The notes: a model not told the origin generated them from the letters alone. Shown: positions 1-11,532, counted from the stretch's first letter. The stretch: DNA of 64,000 nucleotides from Ariolimax columbianus (GCA_036924085.1 JAVGWX010000011.1:26343976-26407975); one strand, 5' to 3'. Numbers and translations: made by a program.

Positions 1-331
1 CAGACCAGAAGTCAATGGGACTGTTTGGATATAGCATGTCGACCAAATAACACAGACTGTTTAACAATTGAAAAACCGATGCGAGAAAATCAGCAGACGA
101 GAGAGCAATCAGCCCAACACTCATGCTGTCTCTGAGACCAAGCTTGAAGAAAACAGCGATGTTGATGATGTTAGTGACAATTCCGACCAAAGAGACGATT
201 CCTTTAACGATAATTGTCAGAGATATTTGAATGAAAATCATATGGTCATCTCCTACAATCTGTGAGAGAGCTCTTTCGTTGTCATTGGTGGTGAGTGGTT
301 CCAATCTCGGCGCAGGGCTGATATCGCCCAT
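1..331 (-). CDS. Class A GPCR, chemosensory-like, N-terminal part (runs off left edge)
   Basis: An uninterrupted minus-strand frame starts at the ATG at 331-329 and runs to the window edge, about 110 codons. It begins MGDISPAPRLEPLTT and closely matches the N-termini of the three complete receptors in this window (for example MADISLAPSFEPLTT at 25981). It covers the extracellular N-terminus, TM1 with the Asn-containing segment (VTNIINIAVFFKLGL), the first intracellular loop (RDSMSVGL), TM2 with the conserved Asp (LSSADF) and the start of extracellular loop 1 (MLYPNSPIDFWS). The DRY-like motif and TM4-7 lie outside the window. No stop or frameshift is seen, so this is probably a functional gene cut by the window. 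The ligand is unknown; the chemosensory role is inferred from family resemblance. Confidence 0.82.
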   Translation of the reverse strand, partial: MGDISPAPRLEPLTTNDNERALSQIVGDDHMIFIQISLTIIVKGIVSLVGIVTNIINIAVFFKLGLRDSMSVGLIALSSADFLASVFQLLNSLCYLVDMLYPNSPIDFWS

Positions 332-770
332 TTTGCAATCTGAAATTGATCAGACCCCTAAAAAGTATAGGTCGCCTGAAACACGTTAATTATTGTGAAT
401 TCAGTCCACAACCTTGTTGTCTTCACCTCAGGTGGAGCAACGAGAAGTGATTCTAACCGTGCTGACTGTTGTTACTAAACGTTCAACTGTGCTCTCACAT
501 TAAATTAATCCTAAGATTACACACCGATCAACCCAAGAAGTTGAAGATAATCTCCGAAAATGGCGATATCATACATATTGTGTGTAAATCGATTGTCATA
601 TTACATTTTTGTTTTCCAGGGATTTATCCAAGATAATATTCTAGATAAATGACATACTTGGGTGTATTTAACTGCCAGATGTGGTGAATGTATATGACAA
701 GCCCTTTTAAAATGTATCTTGAAACAATAGGTGACACTATATTTGATGAAAATAGTAGCATACAGGACTG
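332..770. other. Upstream flank of receptor 1, part of duplicon
   Basis: No gene is seen. The stretch aligns in patches with the DNA upstream of the receptor at 10284 (10300-10800) and of the receptor at 25981 (26830-27200). Shared words include GAGAAGTGATT near 450 and 10400, and TAAATCGATTGTCAT near 585 and 10627. It marks the start of the segmental duplication shared by the first three receptors. Confidence 0.6.
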
Positions 771-1338
771 TTACTTGTGATGAAATACTTGACTGGGGTC
801 ACACAGACACAATAATACTTGACTGGGTTCACACAGACACAATAGTACTTGACTGGGGTCGCACAGACACAATAATACTTGACTTGTGTCATACAGACAC
901 AATAGCACTTGACTGGGATCACACAGACACAATATTATTTGACTGGGGTCGCACAGACACAATAATACTTTACTGTGGTCACACAGACATAATAAGACTT
1001 GACTGGGGTCACACAAATACAGTTATATTGGACTAGGGTGACACACACAATAATACTTGACTAAGATTACACACACACAATAATTCCTCACTAGGATCAC
1101 ATTCACATATTTTTCACTGGGGTCACACACACAAACTACTACCTCACTAGAATCACATACACATATCTTTCACTGGGGTCACACACACAAACTACTACCT
1201 CACTAGAATCACATTCACATGTCTTTCACTGGTGTCACACACACACAATAATATCTCACATGGATCACATATTTTCATTGAGGTTTCACACACACAATAA
1301 TACCTCACTTGGATCATATACATGTATCTTTCATTGAG

Positions 1339-1373
<35 letters not shown>

Positions 1374-1620
1374 GCGCGCACACATACACGTACACACATA
1401 CATACACACACACACATAATCATGCTTCGCTATAGTCACACACTCGTTCTCTGAGAAAACACATACAGATATAGTAAACTCGTGTCTCATACAGACACAT
1501 GCACACATCCACACACACACACATCCAATTGTTCACTGGGGTCACGCAGAAACACGCGATAATATTACACTAGGATCGATCACACACATACACACACACA
1601 CACACACAATACAAGATTGC
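771..1620. repeat. 30 bp minisatellite grading into degenerate CA-rich repeats
   Basis: From about 780 to 1035 a 30 bp unit built on ACTTGACTGGGGTCACACAG repeats about eight times. It then decays into 26-30 bp units with TCACTGGGGTCACACACACA and CA microsatellite to 1620. Both strands carry short open frames only because 30 is divisible by 3. The same unit recurs at 10858-13135 and 19362-19570. Confidence 0.9.
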
Positions 1621-3130
1621 TCACCCCTATCTTAAAAATATAATGTAATTTTCATATTTATTGTCATTTCTGGTGTCCGTCCTTGGGTATGTATGACTGA
1701 GTAAATAAGGTCGCTAGACCTTGTAGTCGCTTCACAATCTGAAAGTTAGTTTGTTTGTTTGTTATTCTTACCCCCAAAATAAATTAATCTTTGAATTTAC
1801 TGGTTTACCGAGTTTGTGTCTACCCTAACCGCTTGACCAACCTCTGATAACTTTCATAGATAACACAGTAAGATAACAAGCAGTAGAAGCTCGTGCTGTT
1901 GGCTTGACGCATGTTCTCTGCGCATGTCCATGACTCATGACAGGTAAGATATTCATATTAACAAGTGGGACATAATAGCTGTGCTTGTGTTGTGGCCCTT
2001 CAAGTGTATTTTTAGGGCTAATTAATTAAGGGCCACTTGCCAATGTAGTCAGCCGAGACTTTCATTTCTTCTCGGATCTAAAAGAAAAATATGATGTACA
2101 ATGGTTTGAACCTGTGTACTTCGTTGAGTTGACAGGAGACCCGTATCCAAGCCTCTTAACCATCCACTATTCAACCTATCAGTACGCGCTTCCAATGCCG
2201 ACATACTTTTACATTAAGTATTACAGTTATTAGTGAAGGCAATACTGCATCAGATACTGCCGCTGATGATGGAGTGTTAGAGGATCACGTGTACGACCTA
2301 TCACCTGATACAATATGGTTTGTCAGGTACTAGAAACAAGGCACTGTTAGTTTACACTTTATGTAGTCAACGTATGTGTATTTTATCGAGCGAACTTTAT
2401 TCTTAATTAATCCAATTTGTTGTACCATGTTTTCATTTAATTACCTTTTTTACATCAATATTTGTTTCACTTTCTTTATCCAGTTTAGAATGGATTTCTG
2501 ATATAGCGCACTAGGATCTAATATTCATGACAGGGTCAAAATATTTGTTAAACAAGTGGCTTTATTTTTTCATTACACATAACTATTCCATCCTTCGGTT
2601 CAAAACTGTTCAAACATTTGCTTATAATCGTATAGTAGATATAATTATTGGTCTCGTAAATGCAGTGTACTCGCATGTGTATGCGTTATCAAAGCAAGAG
2701 TTATATCATCAATACTTTCCTTGTCGTACTTGATCGTGTTGTAAACACATGAATGTCGCTTTGTTCTTGTATCGCTTGAAATCATTTCTGTCCACTGGTG
2801 ATTGGCTGGATTATGACGACAACATCCTCCAACAAAAACGGAATTCAAAGGAATTTGACAAAACAACTTGTTCAACTGGTCTTTGCCGATATGTGGCTTT
2901 TCTGTCACATAGCCAGAGTTATACACATAATCAAATTAGCATTTTTGATGAGAAATCACATACATTGGATCTGATAAAAGACAAAGAAAAAAACCACCAA
3001 AGATTGAGACAAGATATGATACTAACAACAATCCCAATGTGCTGGGAAAGAATTCCTACCAGTTGGGGAATCATTCATATATTGGTAGCAAAATAGACAA
3101 AGTGGGTCTAATTCTGAAATTATTAGCTAG
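1621..3130. other. Duplicon flank without recognisable gene
   Basis: Aligns in blocks with 13150-14300 and with 27220-27960. Shared words include CCTCTGATAACTTTCATAGA at 1839 and 13378, and CAGATACTGCCGCTGA at 2251 and 13788. The end (about 2780-3110) matches 15205-15370 and 19790-20110 in the same order. Short frames in it are not conserved between the copies, so no coding function is claimed. Confidence 0.65.
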
Positions 3131-3134
3131 ACTT

Positions 3135-3275
3135 ACATGTTGAGCATCCAAACGCTTAGACAAAACAAAACAACAACCCAGATATTATGGAGGGGACATG
3201 TTGTTCGAATGCCCGATGAGTTCATCCCAAAGCAGCTGTTGCATTTCGAGCTGAGAACAGACGGACGTTGATTCT
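3135..3275 (+). mobile_element. LINE RT C-terminal fragment
   Basis: The plus-strand translation contains RGHVVRMPDEFIPKQLL, the W/R-GH-V-x-RMP motif found after the reverse transcriptase domain of many non-LTR retrotransposons. About 45 codons are recognisable, bounded by stops. A dead 3' fragment; the element's other parts are not adjacent. Confidence 0.65.
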
Positions 3276-3287
3276 TAGCTCTTAGTC

Positions 3288-3425
3288 GACCTGTACTTCT
3301 ACAGAGGCAGATGTCTCTGTGCAGGTCCCACTTAATCATCCTGTACTTCTACAGAGGCAGATGGGCACGTGCAGGTCCCACTTAGTCATCATGTACTTCT
3401 ACAGAAGCAGGTACCCATGTGCAGG
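3288..3425. repeat. 50 bp tandem repeat, 3 copies
   Basis: CTGTACTTCTACAGAGGCAG occurs at 3291, 3341 and (with one change) 3391, giving an exact 50 bp period. It directly follows the LINE fragment at 3135-3275. Confidence 0.85.
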
Positions 3426-3479
3426 TGACAGCTCTTGTAGGAGCTGAATGTAGCCGCGAGGACGATTTCCTGCTTAGCA

Positions 3480-3730
3480 GGATAGGTTCGAGCAGCTTAT
3501 TACTCAGCAGCGGTTGGAACAAGTGCAGCGGATGGGGGTTAACCGATGTGAGAGTCTATCTTAATAGACTCAAACATTAGAGCGAAGTAGACCCACAGTC
3601 TGTTACGCGCAATCCATGCTGTTCTAAACAAACCACATTACCATGGCCGGTGTCATGCCATGTCACACAGTTAGTCGCCTCTTACGACATGCTCTCTGTA
3701 AGGCAGTGGTGCTATTCTTTTCATACACAA
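3480..3730 (+). repeat. Dispersed repeat, inverted match to 23030-23245
   Basis: Reverse complementing this stretch gives the same ordered blocks as 23030-23245, including AAGAGGCGACTAAC, GGGTCTACT...GCTCTA and TTTGAGTCTATTAAGAT, and ending in CATCGGTTAA. It is an uncharacterised interspersed repeat family with two copies here in opposite orientation. Confidence 0.7.
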
Positions 3731-4700
3731 AGAACTCGCCGAAACACTGACGCTCATTAGAGGGACATAAGAAACGCTTGAAAGGGTCCCTGAAAAGCAT
3801 CATCAGTAATATCAATTCCTAGGAGTTTCTGGTACATAAACGCTCTACCTGGAGGGCTAGCCTCGTCAAAGGTGCTCAGATCGTAGAGCGAAACTCCATC
3901 GCAAAGACTCAGAGTAGATGTGCCGTCCATTAAAAGCAGAATGCAAGGGGACTGCACTGCACCCTCCTCACATCACAAGCCCAGGTCTGCCGTGCAGGAT
4001 TGATATTTATAGCCATATAAGAACACTTCTCGCAACACAAACATGATGCTGTCGCCATCTTACTTTGGAGGGGCAACCATTATTTTCACTATTATTATAT
4101 GTATAACACCCGATGGAGAAAACTGAAAAGACTCGCCTTCAGAACTAGAGAAACTCAATGTGTTTCTTTAGGATCTAATTCAGGCTGATGTTGACGGCTC
4201 GGATTCTGATTGGTCTGGATGGCAACAGTTGGTTTTAGGGGTCGCTTCTTGAATTAAAAACAATAGCGAGTACGTTTGACTCACTGATGTCTTTATCCTA
4301 TTTCTAAGAAGTTCTCTGTAATTAACTAATTGGTGCTCTAGTCAACAATTGATCTTCCTGATTTTCATCTTGATGACCCGTTCCTCAGCAAAGCTGCAAG
4401 TCCCAACTTCGTCTCCAGCGGACCCTGTCTTAGGCCACGAAAGTCCAGTGCATTAAATGCTCTCTTCCAGAGTCGTCTCAGGTGTTGCTGTGTACGGCAG
4501 TGGAGTCTGACCAACGCATTGGAGGTCATCCCCGAGGACTCTTTTTAACTCGGGGGTACCAGATTTCTGTAGCCGTGTTCCATCGACCATCGTTTCCTCG
4601 CAACATGTGACCAGCATGTCTATGTTTTGTCCTGTCTGGATAGTTCACTATTTACCTTAGAAAATTCAGTGAAAAGTCAAGAGACAATAATAAAGAATTA
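3731..4700. other. Unassigned region
   Basis: No supported gene. A 66-codon minus-strand frame at 3757-3957 has a non-repetitive composition and no recognised family; it could be a relic exon. The rest (about 4080-4700) contains only short frames. Confidence 0.35.
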
Positions 4701-4811
4701 TAATTGGTGTGTCCTTCATTGATCTAGAAAAAACCTTTAATGTGAGCAATATGAGTATACGCTGGAGTGTTTTGCAGGAATATGCAAGAGCAGTAAATCA
4801 AAAGTCAGAAA

Positions 4812-5002
4812 TACTGAAGAAGAAGAAGAAGAAGAAGAAGAAGAAGAAGAAGAAGAAGAAGAAGAAGAAGAGAAGAAGAAAAAACCAAAGAAGAAGAAGA
4901 ATAAAGAAGAAGAAAAAGAGAAGAAGAAAAAGAAGAAGAAGAAGACGAAGAAAAAGAAAAGATGAAAAAGACGAAGTAGAAGAAACAAAATAATAATAAT
5001 TA

Positions 5003-5033
<31 letters not shown>

Positions 5034-5115
5034 ACGAAGAAGAAGAAGAAGAAGAATACAGAGAAGCAGAACAAGATGAAGAGGAAATAAGAAGAAGTAG
5101 AAGATGAAGAAATTG
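4812..5115. repeat. (GAA)n trinucleotide tract
   Basis: About 300 bp of GAA/AAG repeats with scattered changes, split by a short ATAATAATTATAAG segment at 4990-5004. Elsewhere in the window GAA tracts are 3' tails of retroelements (11820-11916, 34950-34977, 51051-51065), so this may mark another element end, but no coding relic was recognised immediately upstream. Confidence 0.9.
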
Positions 5116-5560
5116 GGATTACCAGTTCCTAATAAGCAGTTGCCATCTTTATGTTAAAGATTCCGACAGCCAGAACCTTGGTGGTCATCTTTTTTAGGCA
5201 GAGATTTATTTTCAGATATGGCTTCCTTTTCATGCAAAAGTCTTCTTTATTTTTACATCACCAGGATATCATCATCATCTTGAGCCTGATCATAGAACTC
5301 AAGCAAATATAACGTCATCATCCCCTCCTAATAGACAAATCGCTGATTCTTATCCTTAACCCACAGACATGTATCTGTAAACCAAGTTGTCAATCGTTCA
5401 CCACTCATCCAGACGATTTTATTTGAATTTAAATAAACTGGAATTGATTACTTTAACAGATTCTTCAGGCCCTAATATTTTATATAATAAATGAGCAAAA
5501 TCGGCCTGGCACATTATAAAAGGAATATTGTGCTACAAAACGGTGTCGCTAGAACTGTGA
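5116..5560. other. Unassigned region
   Basis: No gene, RNA or repeat structure recognised between the GAA tract and the LINE relic. Confidence 0.4.
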
Positions 5561-5589
5561 AAGAGAGTCATTGGATGCTACGTGGAACC

Positions 5590-5712
5590 AGTACTGACAT
5601 TTGGCAGTGAATCATGGACAATTAGCAAACACGTACTTAGATCTATGGAAGCAAAGGAGATGTGGTGTTAACAGAAGAATGGCGTGGATCCCGTGGACTG
5701 CAAGGGAGACTA
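5590..5712 (+). mobile_element. LINE RT C-terminal relic adjoining the 38 bp minisatellite
   Basis: Translation shows TFGSESWTISKHVLRSMEAK, then, after a frame change, RRMAWIPWTARETNDTVLEEE. This is the GSExWTI...EAxEMW...RRMxxIPWT signature downstream of the RT domain in many animal LINEs. A TAA and a frameshift break it. Its last codons (TNDTVLEEEQTERL) are the unit of the following tandem array. Confidence 0.72.
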
Positions 5713-6250
5713 ATGACACAGTACTCGAGGAGGAACAAACAGAAAGACTAATGACACAGTACTCGAGGAGGAACAAACAGAAAGACTAATGACACAGTAC
5801 TCGAGGAGGAACAAACAGAAAGACTAATGACACAGTACTCGAGGAGGAACAAACAGAAAGACTAATGACACAGTACTCGAGGAGGAACAAACACAAAGAC
5901 TAATGATACAGTACTCGAGGAGGAACAAACACAAAGACTAATGATACAGTACTCGAGGAGGAACAAACAGAAAGACTAATGACACAGTACTCGAGGAGGA
6001 ACAAACAGAAAGACTAATGACACAGTACTCGAGGAGGAACAAACACAAAGACTAATGACACAGTACTCGAGGAGGAACAAACAGAAAGACTAATGACACA
6101 GTACTCGAGGAGGAACAAACAGAAAGACTAATGACACAGTACTCGAGGAGGAACAAACAGAAAGACTAATGACACAGTACTCGAGGAGGAACAAACAGAA
6201 AGACTAATGACACAGTACTCGAGGAGGAACAAACAGAAAGACTAATGACA
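5709..6250 (+). repeat. 38 bp minisatellite amplified from LINE coding sequence, ~14 copies
   Basis: The unit ACTAATGACACAGTACTCGA plus GGAGGAACAAACAGAAAG repeats with few changes (ACAAAG for AGAAAG in some units). The first unit is in frame with the LINE relic to its left, so the array grew from that coding sequence. The period of 38 is not a multiple of 3, so the frame is lost inside the array. Confidence 0.93.
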
Positions 6251-6709
6251 CTGGCTCTGTTAATATTCCTCTATTCTTGTGAGACTTGGACAGTTATAAC
6301 TGACCTACAGCTGAGGATACAGCCCTTAGATATGAGATGTTTCCGAAGACTTTTAAACGTCATGTACAAAGATCGAGTTACAAATGAGGAAATACGAGAT
6401 AGAATTACAACAGCAATATTGCCTTTTGAAGATCTCTTGGCAACTGTCAAAAGAAAGAAACTTGATTGGTACGGTCACATATTGAGATCAAATGGTCTTA
6501 CAAATACGATCATCCACGGAAAGGGCCTAGGCAGACGACGAAGAGGCCGGCCCAAAAAGAGGTGGGAGGACAACATTAAAGAATGGACCAATCTTCGAAC
6601 AGAAGAGACACAGACAGCGTCATCTGACACAGAATGGTGGCGTGGGATTGTGAGGATGTCTTCATGTGTGCCCCAAGGACCTCACTGGTTACGGAATGAT
6701 CTAACCTGA
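6245..6709 (+). mobile_element. LINE RT C-terminal fragment (154-codon open frame)
   Basis: An open frame encodes SCETWTVITDLQLRIQPLDM...CFRRLL...TNEEIRDRI...LLATVKRKKLDWYGHILRSNGL...RRRRGRPKKRWEDNIKEWT...WWRGIVRMSS. These are the post-RT motifs of a non-LTR retrotransposon: GSExWT, CxRRLL, KRKKLxWYGHxxR and GRPKKRWxDNIKEW. It would act in the retrotransposon RNP, but it lacks the endonuclease and RT catalytic parts, so it is a 3' fragment. The initial ATG lies in the minisatellite and is not a real start. The homologous segment of a different element copy ends at 5712, so two related LINE ends flank the array. Confidence 0.8.
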
Positions 6710-6714
6710 CCTGA

Positions 6715-8140
6715 GATGAGGTCTAGCACTGGTGTTATACCTACTCGTCTCGTAATATCTTTGTTTCTGATTCTTTTTATTTTTTGTTACTCCAAGAATT
6801 CTGCGCCCGCATTTCATTTCTGTTCTTAAAATGTGTATTTTATCTTCGTTTGTTAATGTCCAATTCTGACACTGACGTCACAATGTGGGTAAGCATAATG
6901 TGTTGTACAGTGTTATTTTGTATCCATTGTCAATTGCTTATATTGTAATATCGAGGACATTTGCCTAATGATTAAATATGCTTTATTACAACTGTTTTTT
7001 ATTTCGGTGTCGTCTTTGCCGTCTGCTGAGATTATGTTACCCAGGTACGTGAAATGTTTCATCTGTTTTACATGCTGTTTTTGAAGGAAAATTGTTGATT
7101 ATATTTCTTTTCTTGCAATCGTAAATAACTGCGGTTTTTGTTTTTAAATGTTGATTGCCATACTGTAATGTAATCCGTACAGACCTCATTAAGTGTGTTG
7201 ACATTTTCCTGCAGTTGTTTTTCTGTGGTTGCTTGTTTGTAAGCAAAGAAAATTTTGTTAAATGATCACTGAGGTTGTTTACTTCACTTTCTCATATTTA
7301 AAATCTCTTTGGTGAACTATGTTGGACATAGGGCCTTCATAATGCAATCTCTGCCCCTCAGCCTCAGTCGTGCGCGAGGGCGGGTACAGTTGTATGACCA
7401 CCACGACGTCACCCTTCGTGTCATGTGTTATCCGACATGCTCCCTGACTTGTTCACATATTGCGTCCATTTTTGCGATAAACAGTACAGGAAATAGCACA
7501 CAACCTTGCCGTACACCGGAACTAATATGACTTGTTCACATATTGCGTCCATTTTTGTGATAAACAGTACAGGAAATAGCACACAACCTTGTCTTACACC
7601 GGAACTAAAATGTATGTTTCGGAATTCCCTACGTTTGTTCTTACTGAACATTGGCTATTGTAAAGTAAAGTATCCCATAGCATTACTGCCGTATGGGTGT
7701 GAGGTGTTAGCGATCTCACATTTCAAAGGCTCGGCTATATGAGGGCGGTAGCCATCTCCTCTCCCTCGCCGCTTTTACTTCCCGGACTGAACTGGTACCC
7801 ATTTAAGGATGGGTCGACCCGGGAGCCATTGCGGTCTGAAAAAAACATTACCGCTAACCACTGCGCTACGCGGCTCCCTTTGACATAAGGACATTTACAT
7901 AGATTGGTCAAATACCATTCTAATGTTGTCCACATTGTATTATCAATTTACTCGATCGAATGCCTTCTCATGGTCTACGAAAGCATCGTGTAATGTCTGA
8001 TCGAACTCTATTGTTTTCTCCGTTAGTTGTCTGAGTGTAAAGATTGCGTCTGTACAACTCCTGTTTTTCCTAAATCCCATCTGTGCTTCGCTAAGTTACA
8101 GTTCTATATAAACCTCAGTCTCACTTGTGGTCTTTTTTCA
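6715..8140 (-). mobile_element. Decayed LINE reverse transcriptase relic, minus strand
   Basis: Reading the minus strand from high to low coordinates: 8100-7940 encodes EAQMGFRKNRSCTDAIFTLR and then DHEKAFDR, the RT motif around the first catalytic Asp. 7651-7560 encodes GVRQGCVLFPVLFITKMDAI, the RT GxxQGxxxSPxLF motif. 7250-6900 holds the later HFTYLG-like and post-RT region in broken frames. A tRNA-type SINE (7735-7881) and a local duplication of the GVRQGC segment (7440-7515 and 7530-7600) interrupt it. A dead copy; its end is homologous to the relic at 16785-17570. Confidence 0.75.
7735..7881 (-). mobile_element. tRNA-derived SINE
   Basis: On the minus strand the element starts GGGAGCCGCGTAGCGCAGTG and continues GTTAGCG, a good polymerase III A box. 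This is followed by GGGTCGACCC as a weakened B box core, then a SINE body rich in GGAGAGGAGATGG. It lies inside the LINE relic on the same strand. It is too diverged in the acceptor and anticodon arms to be a tRNA gene. Confidence 0.7.
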
Positions 8141-9150
8141 TTGTAAATTCTGCCAGGCGCCTCAAAAGGACTACTCATAGAGTTATCGCAACGAACTTTA
8201 CAAGCATCTTGGGTCTTCCTGCTTATCAAATCGGATCTCCATTCTCTGAAATATCACTTTTTATCTACTTTGAAATCTCTGTCACCTTCCATTGCTGCTG
8301 ATAAGAGCTAAACACGTATTTTAAATCTCCGGACTGCGTGGATAACGCGTACATGGTGACCACTAATACTACACTGCTCAATGTATGGATTCTTCTTTTC
8401 TTCCAAAACACCAATTACAAACATATCTCCATTACCGTACTATCACAGTTGAACTTGCCGTAATTTGACACGTAACATTCACCTGCTATCCTCCAGATAA
8501 AACGTTATACGGCGTGTGACTGTTCTATTACAACATGAGTACGCTTGGTATGGTGTGATATCTTTCCCCCCACCCGTCTAGACAAAACGCCTACCAATAA
8601 CTAGAATTCGGGAAATATATCGCAAGTTTGGCATGTGAGGTTAATTAAATGTCTATCATTTAGAACAACCGCATTAACTATACATAATAAGGGCCGATAA
8701 TCAAAGGCAGTAATGTATCCGTTTTCTAGTCATCTTTCCCTTGACCTGATTTCAAACACAGAAAAGTTACATCGGGAATAAGATCGGCTTTGTTCGAAAT
8801 GACTGATATACAGTTACACTTTGTCTGAACTATGGGTTAGTCAGTATTTCTCATTTACCTTTTTTCTTTGTTTTGGATTCATGATCGAGATCCCGGAGAC
8901 CTTGTGACAAAAAGAAAAAAAATGATGATGTTGATGTAGAAAAAGAAGAAGATGAAGAAGAAGAAAAAGAAGAGGATGTTGAAGAAGAAGTAGAAGAATG
9001 TTAAGCAATACTTAATTTGACACCTTTTTCAAGCTTCTGTGAAAGTATGAAACCGGTCTTTTCAACTGCGGTTTTACAGTAATGGTGCTTACATGGTGAT
9101 GTCCAAAAACCCATGCGCAGCCTGACACATAGAACCCAATTACGACACGA
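8141..9150. other. Unassigned region 3' of receptor 2
   Basis: No gene recognised. A GAA/GAT-rich tract lies at about 8908-9002. The last ~100 bp precede the receptor stop codon and would be its 3' UTR. Confidence 0.4.
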
Positions 9151-9153
9151 AGA

Positions 9154-10284
9154 TTAGCAAACAGTTCTCCTATTAAGAATGCCATGAGAAATACTTGGCA
9201 GTGTGTCAGATATTGAAAGCCACCTATACACCATAAGTCTATATTTAGAGTTTATGGTTAGGTAAACTATAAAACTCATTGATTTTCCCAGAGTGGAAGA
9301 GATCGATGTTATCGTCCACAACGTAACACCCAAATTTCTTTGTTCATTTTCGTCCATTCCTGGAACTGTATGATAAACTACTGTAGCCATGTATCTAGGG
9401 ATACTACACATTGTTAATGTAATTGCTAAAAGTAACACGGCCTTCAGAAGCCTTGTTTCTCGGAAAGTCAAGTTATTCACGGGTGGTTTGACATTGCCAT
9501 GTTGGTCAACATTTTCTGTCGCGTTATTTCTGACTTTCATTGATGCGTTTAGAGAGTAGCCCATCCATATTGAGCACATAATAACAACAGCATGAGACAG
9601 AAGTAACCACGTGACACCAACTGTTAAATCTAAGATCATTTCAGAGTAGGCGGTTTCTTTGTTTAAATTCACTCTGATCACTGAAATAGGCGGATATGTT
9701 GCATTCTTGGTCACAAACAGTGATTTCCTTTTTGTCCACTCCATTTCGTGAAAGAAAAGGAAAGGAATGTAGACAACATAATTGATGACATAGATGATCG
9801 TTATGACAATTAGACAACGACTTCTTGTAAAAGTCTTCTTAACTTTAAACGGGCAAACCACGCATACGCATCTTTCTATTGAGACAAAAGCTGTGATCCA
9901 ACACGAAACACGGTAGATAGCGTTGATGGCCCTTCCAAATATAAAATACCCCACAGACCATAAGTCGATAGGGCTGTTTGGGTATAGCATGTCGATCAAA
10001 TAACACAGACTGTTTAACAGTTGTAAAAGCGATTCGAGAAAATCTGCAGACGAGAGAGCACATAGCCCAACGCTCATGCTGTCTCTGAGACCAAGCTTGA
10101 AGAAAACAACCATGTTGATAAGGTTACTAACAATACCGACCAAAGAGATGCAGCCTTTCACGATAATTGTCAGATATATTTGAATGAATATCATATCGGC
10201 ATGTCCTACAAACTGCGAGAAAGCTCTAACGTGTTCATAGGTGGTGTGTGGTTCAAATCTCGGTGCAAGGCTGGTACCGACCAT
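9154..10284 (-). CDS. Class A GPCR, gastropod chemosensory-receptor-like
   Basis: A single-exon receptor of 376 residues that would sit in the plasma membrane and signal through G proteins. The frame is open from 10299, but alignment with its paralogs (MVGTSLAPRFEPHTT against MADISLAPSFEPLTT) favours the ATG at 10284, five codons in. Visible features: TM1 with SNLINMVVF; loop RDSMSVGL; TM2 with the conserved Asp (LSSADF); TM3 ending in the ERC form of the DRY motif (SIERCVCVV); TM5 near LLLSHAVVIMC; TM6 LLLAITLTMCSIPRYM without the usual CWxP; TM7 ending MSFIVYL in place of NPxxY; and a C-terminal KYRLMVYRWL helix 8. NAT sequences give potential glycosylation sites. Paralog of the receptors at 1-331, 24854-25981 and 62145-63233. 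The odour or ligand is unknown. Confidence 0.88.
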   Translation of the reverse strand: MVGTSLAPRFEPHTTYEHVRAFSQFVGHADMIFIQIYLTIIVKGCISLVGIVSNLINMVVFFKLGLRDSMSVGLCALSSADFLESLLQLLNSLCYLIDMLYPNSPIDLWSVGYFIFGRAINAIYRVSCWITAFVSIERCVCVVCPFKVKKTFTRSRCLIVITIIYVINYVVYIPFLFFHEMEWTKRKSLFVTKNATYPPISVIRVNLNKETAYSEMILDLTVGVTWLLLSHAVVIMCSIWMGYSLNASMKVRNNATENVDQHGNVKPPVNNLTFRETRLLKAVLLLAITLTMCSIPRYMATVVYHTVPGMDENEQRNLGVTLWTITSISSTLGKSMSFIVYLTINSKYRLMVYRWLSISDTLPSISHGILNRRTVC

Positions 10285-10797
10285 TTTGTAAACAGACACG
10301 TCATTGATCAGACGCTAATACAGGAAACGGCCTATTGAACCACTTGAATTACCATAAAGTCAGTACACATCTCTGTGGTCTCGATCCGATTTAGGGCAAT
10401 GAGAAGTGATTGGTCGCTGAAGTTTACTACTGTACTGTAAAGCTTGCTCTTAGTTAAAGACAATTATAAAAGCACTGATCTACTAATTGATTTTAAGATT
10501 ACATCAGATCTACTGATATAAAACATTTTACAAAATCATTGAGAGCATGACTGATTTCCATGCTTCTAGCTTATATTTATATTGGTTTTTTTATTGTCAC
10601 ATTTATACTGTCATTTATGTTGCATAAATCGATTGTCATTTTAAGTGGATTTATTAAGGGTGATATAGACATAATATTTTAGATAGATTATATACGTGAG
10701 TATATTTAGCAGTCAAATGTTGCTAAAAGATGTGAATTTTTGTGAAGCAAACTTTTAAAATGTATCGAAATAACTCTTGTTACTTTTTATTTTATGA
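10285..10797. other. Upstream flank of receptor 2, duplicon
   Basis: Aligns with 332-770 upstream of receptor 1 in the same order, for example TAAATCGATTGTCATTTTA near 10627. The promoter must lie here, but no specific TATA box or transcription factor site can be assigned. Confidence 0.6.
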
Positions 10798-10847
10798 AAA
10801 TACTGGAATACTGGAATACTGGAATACTGGAATACTGGAATACTGGA
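10798..10847. repeat. 8 bp tandem repeat (ATACTGGA)n
   Basis: Six perfect units of ATACTGGA, just before the CA-rich minisatellite. Confidence 0.95.
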
Positions 10848-10857
10848 CTTCACGGTC

Positions 10858-11530
10858 TACAATAATGATTGACTTCGGCCACACATACAATCATGATGGA
10901 CTGTAGTCACACATACAATAATACTTGACTGGGGTCGCACACGAACGCACACACGCACACACACACACACAATTATACTTGACTGGTGTCGCACACATGC
11001 ACACACACACACACACACACTTATACTTGACTGGTGTCGCACACGCACACACACACACACAATTATACTTGACTGGGGTCGCACACGCACGTACACACAC
11101 ATACACACACACAATTATACTTGACTGGTGTCGCACACATGCACACACACACACAATTATACTTGACTGAGGTCGCACACACACACAATAATACTTGACT
11201 GGGATCATACATACACTAATAAATAACTCGGATCAATGAAATTTGACTGGGGTTGCACACACAATATTAATTGTCTGGGGTCACACACACAATAATACTT
11301 GTCTGGAAAACACATACAATAATAATTGAATAGGGTCACACACACACACAATAACAATTCAATTGGGTCACATAAACACGTACAAAATAATACTTGAGTG
11401 GGGTCACAGACAAAAAATACTTGACTGGGGTAATACACAAAATAATACTTGACTAGCTTCACACACAAAAATTACTGAGTGTAAACACATAAACACACAC
11501 AAAATAATACTTGACTCGGGTCACACACAA
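10858..11530. repeat. CA-rich minisatellite, left block
   Basis: Units built on TACTTGACTGGGGTCGCACA with variable CA runs (28-50 bp). Same family as 771-1620; continues at 11918 after a LINE insertion. Confidence 0.9.
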
Positions 11531-11532
11531 TA

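Noticed and set aside
4709..4993. Lysine/arginine-rich frame
   Set aside because: Simple translation of a GAA/AAG tract.
7735..7935. 66-codon minus frame
   Set aside because: It is the translation of a SINE and its flank.
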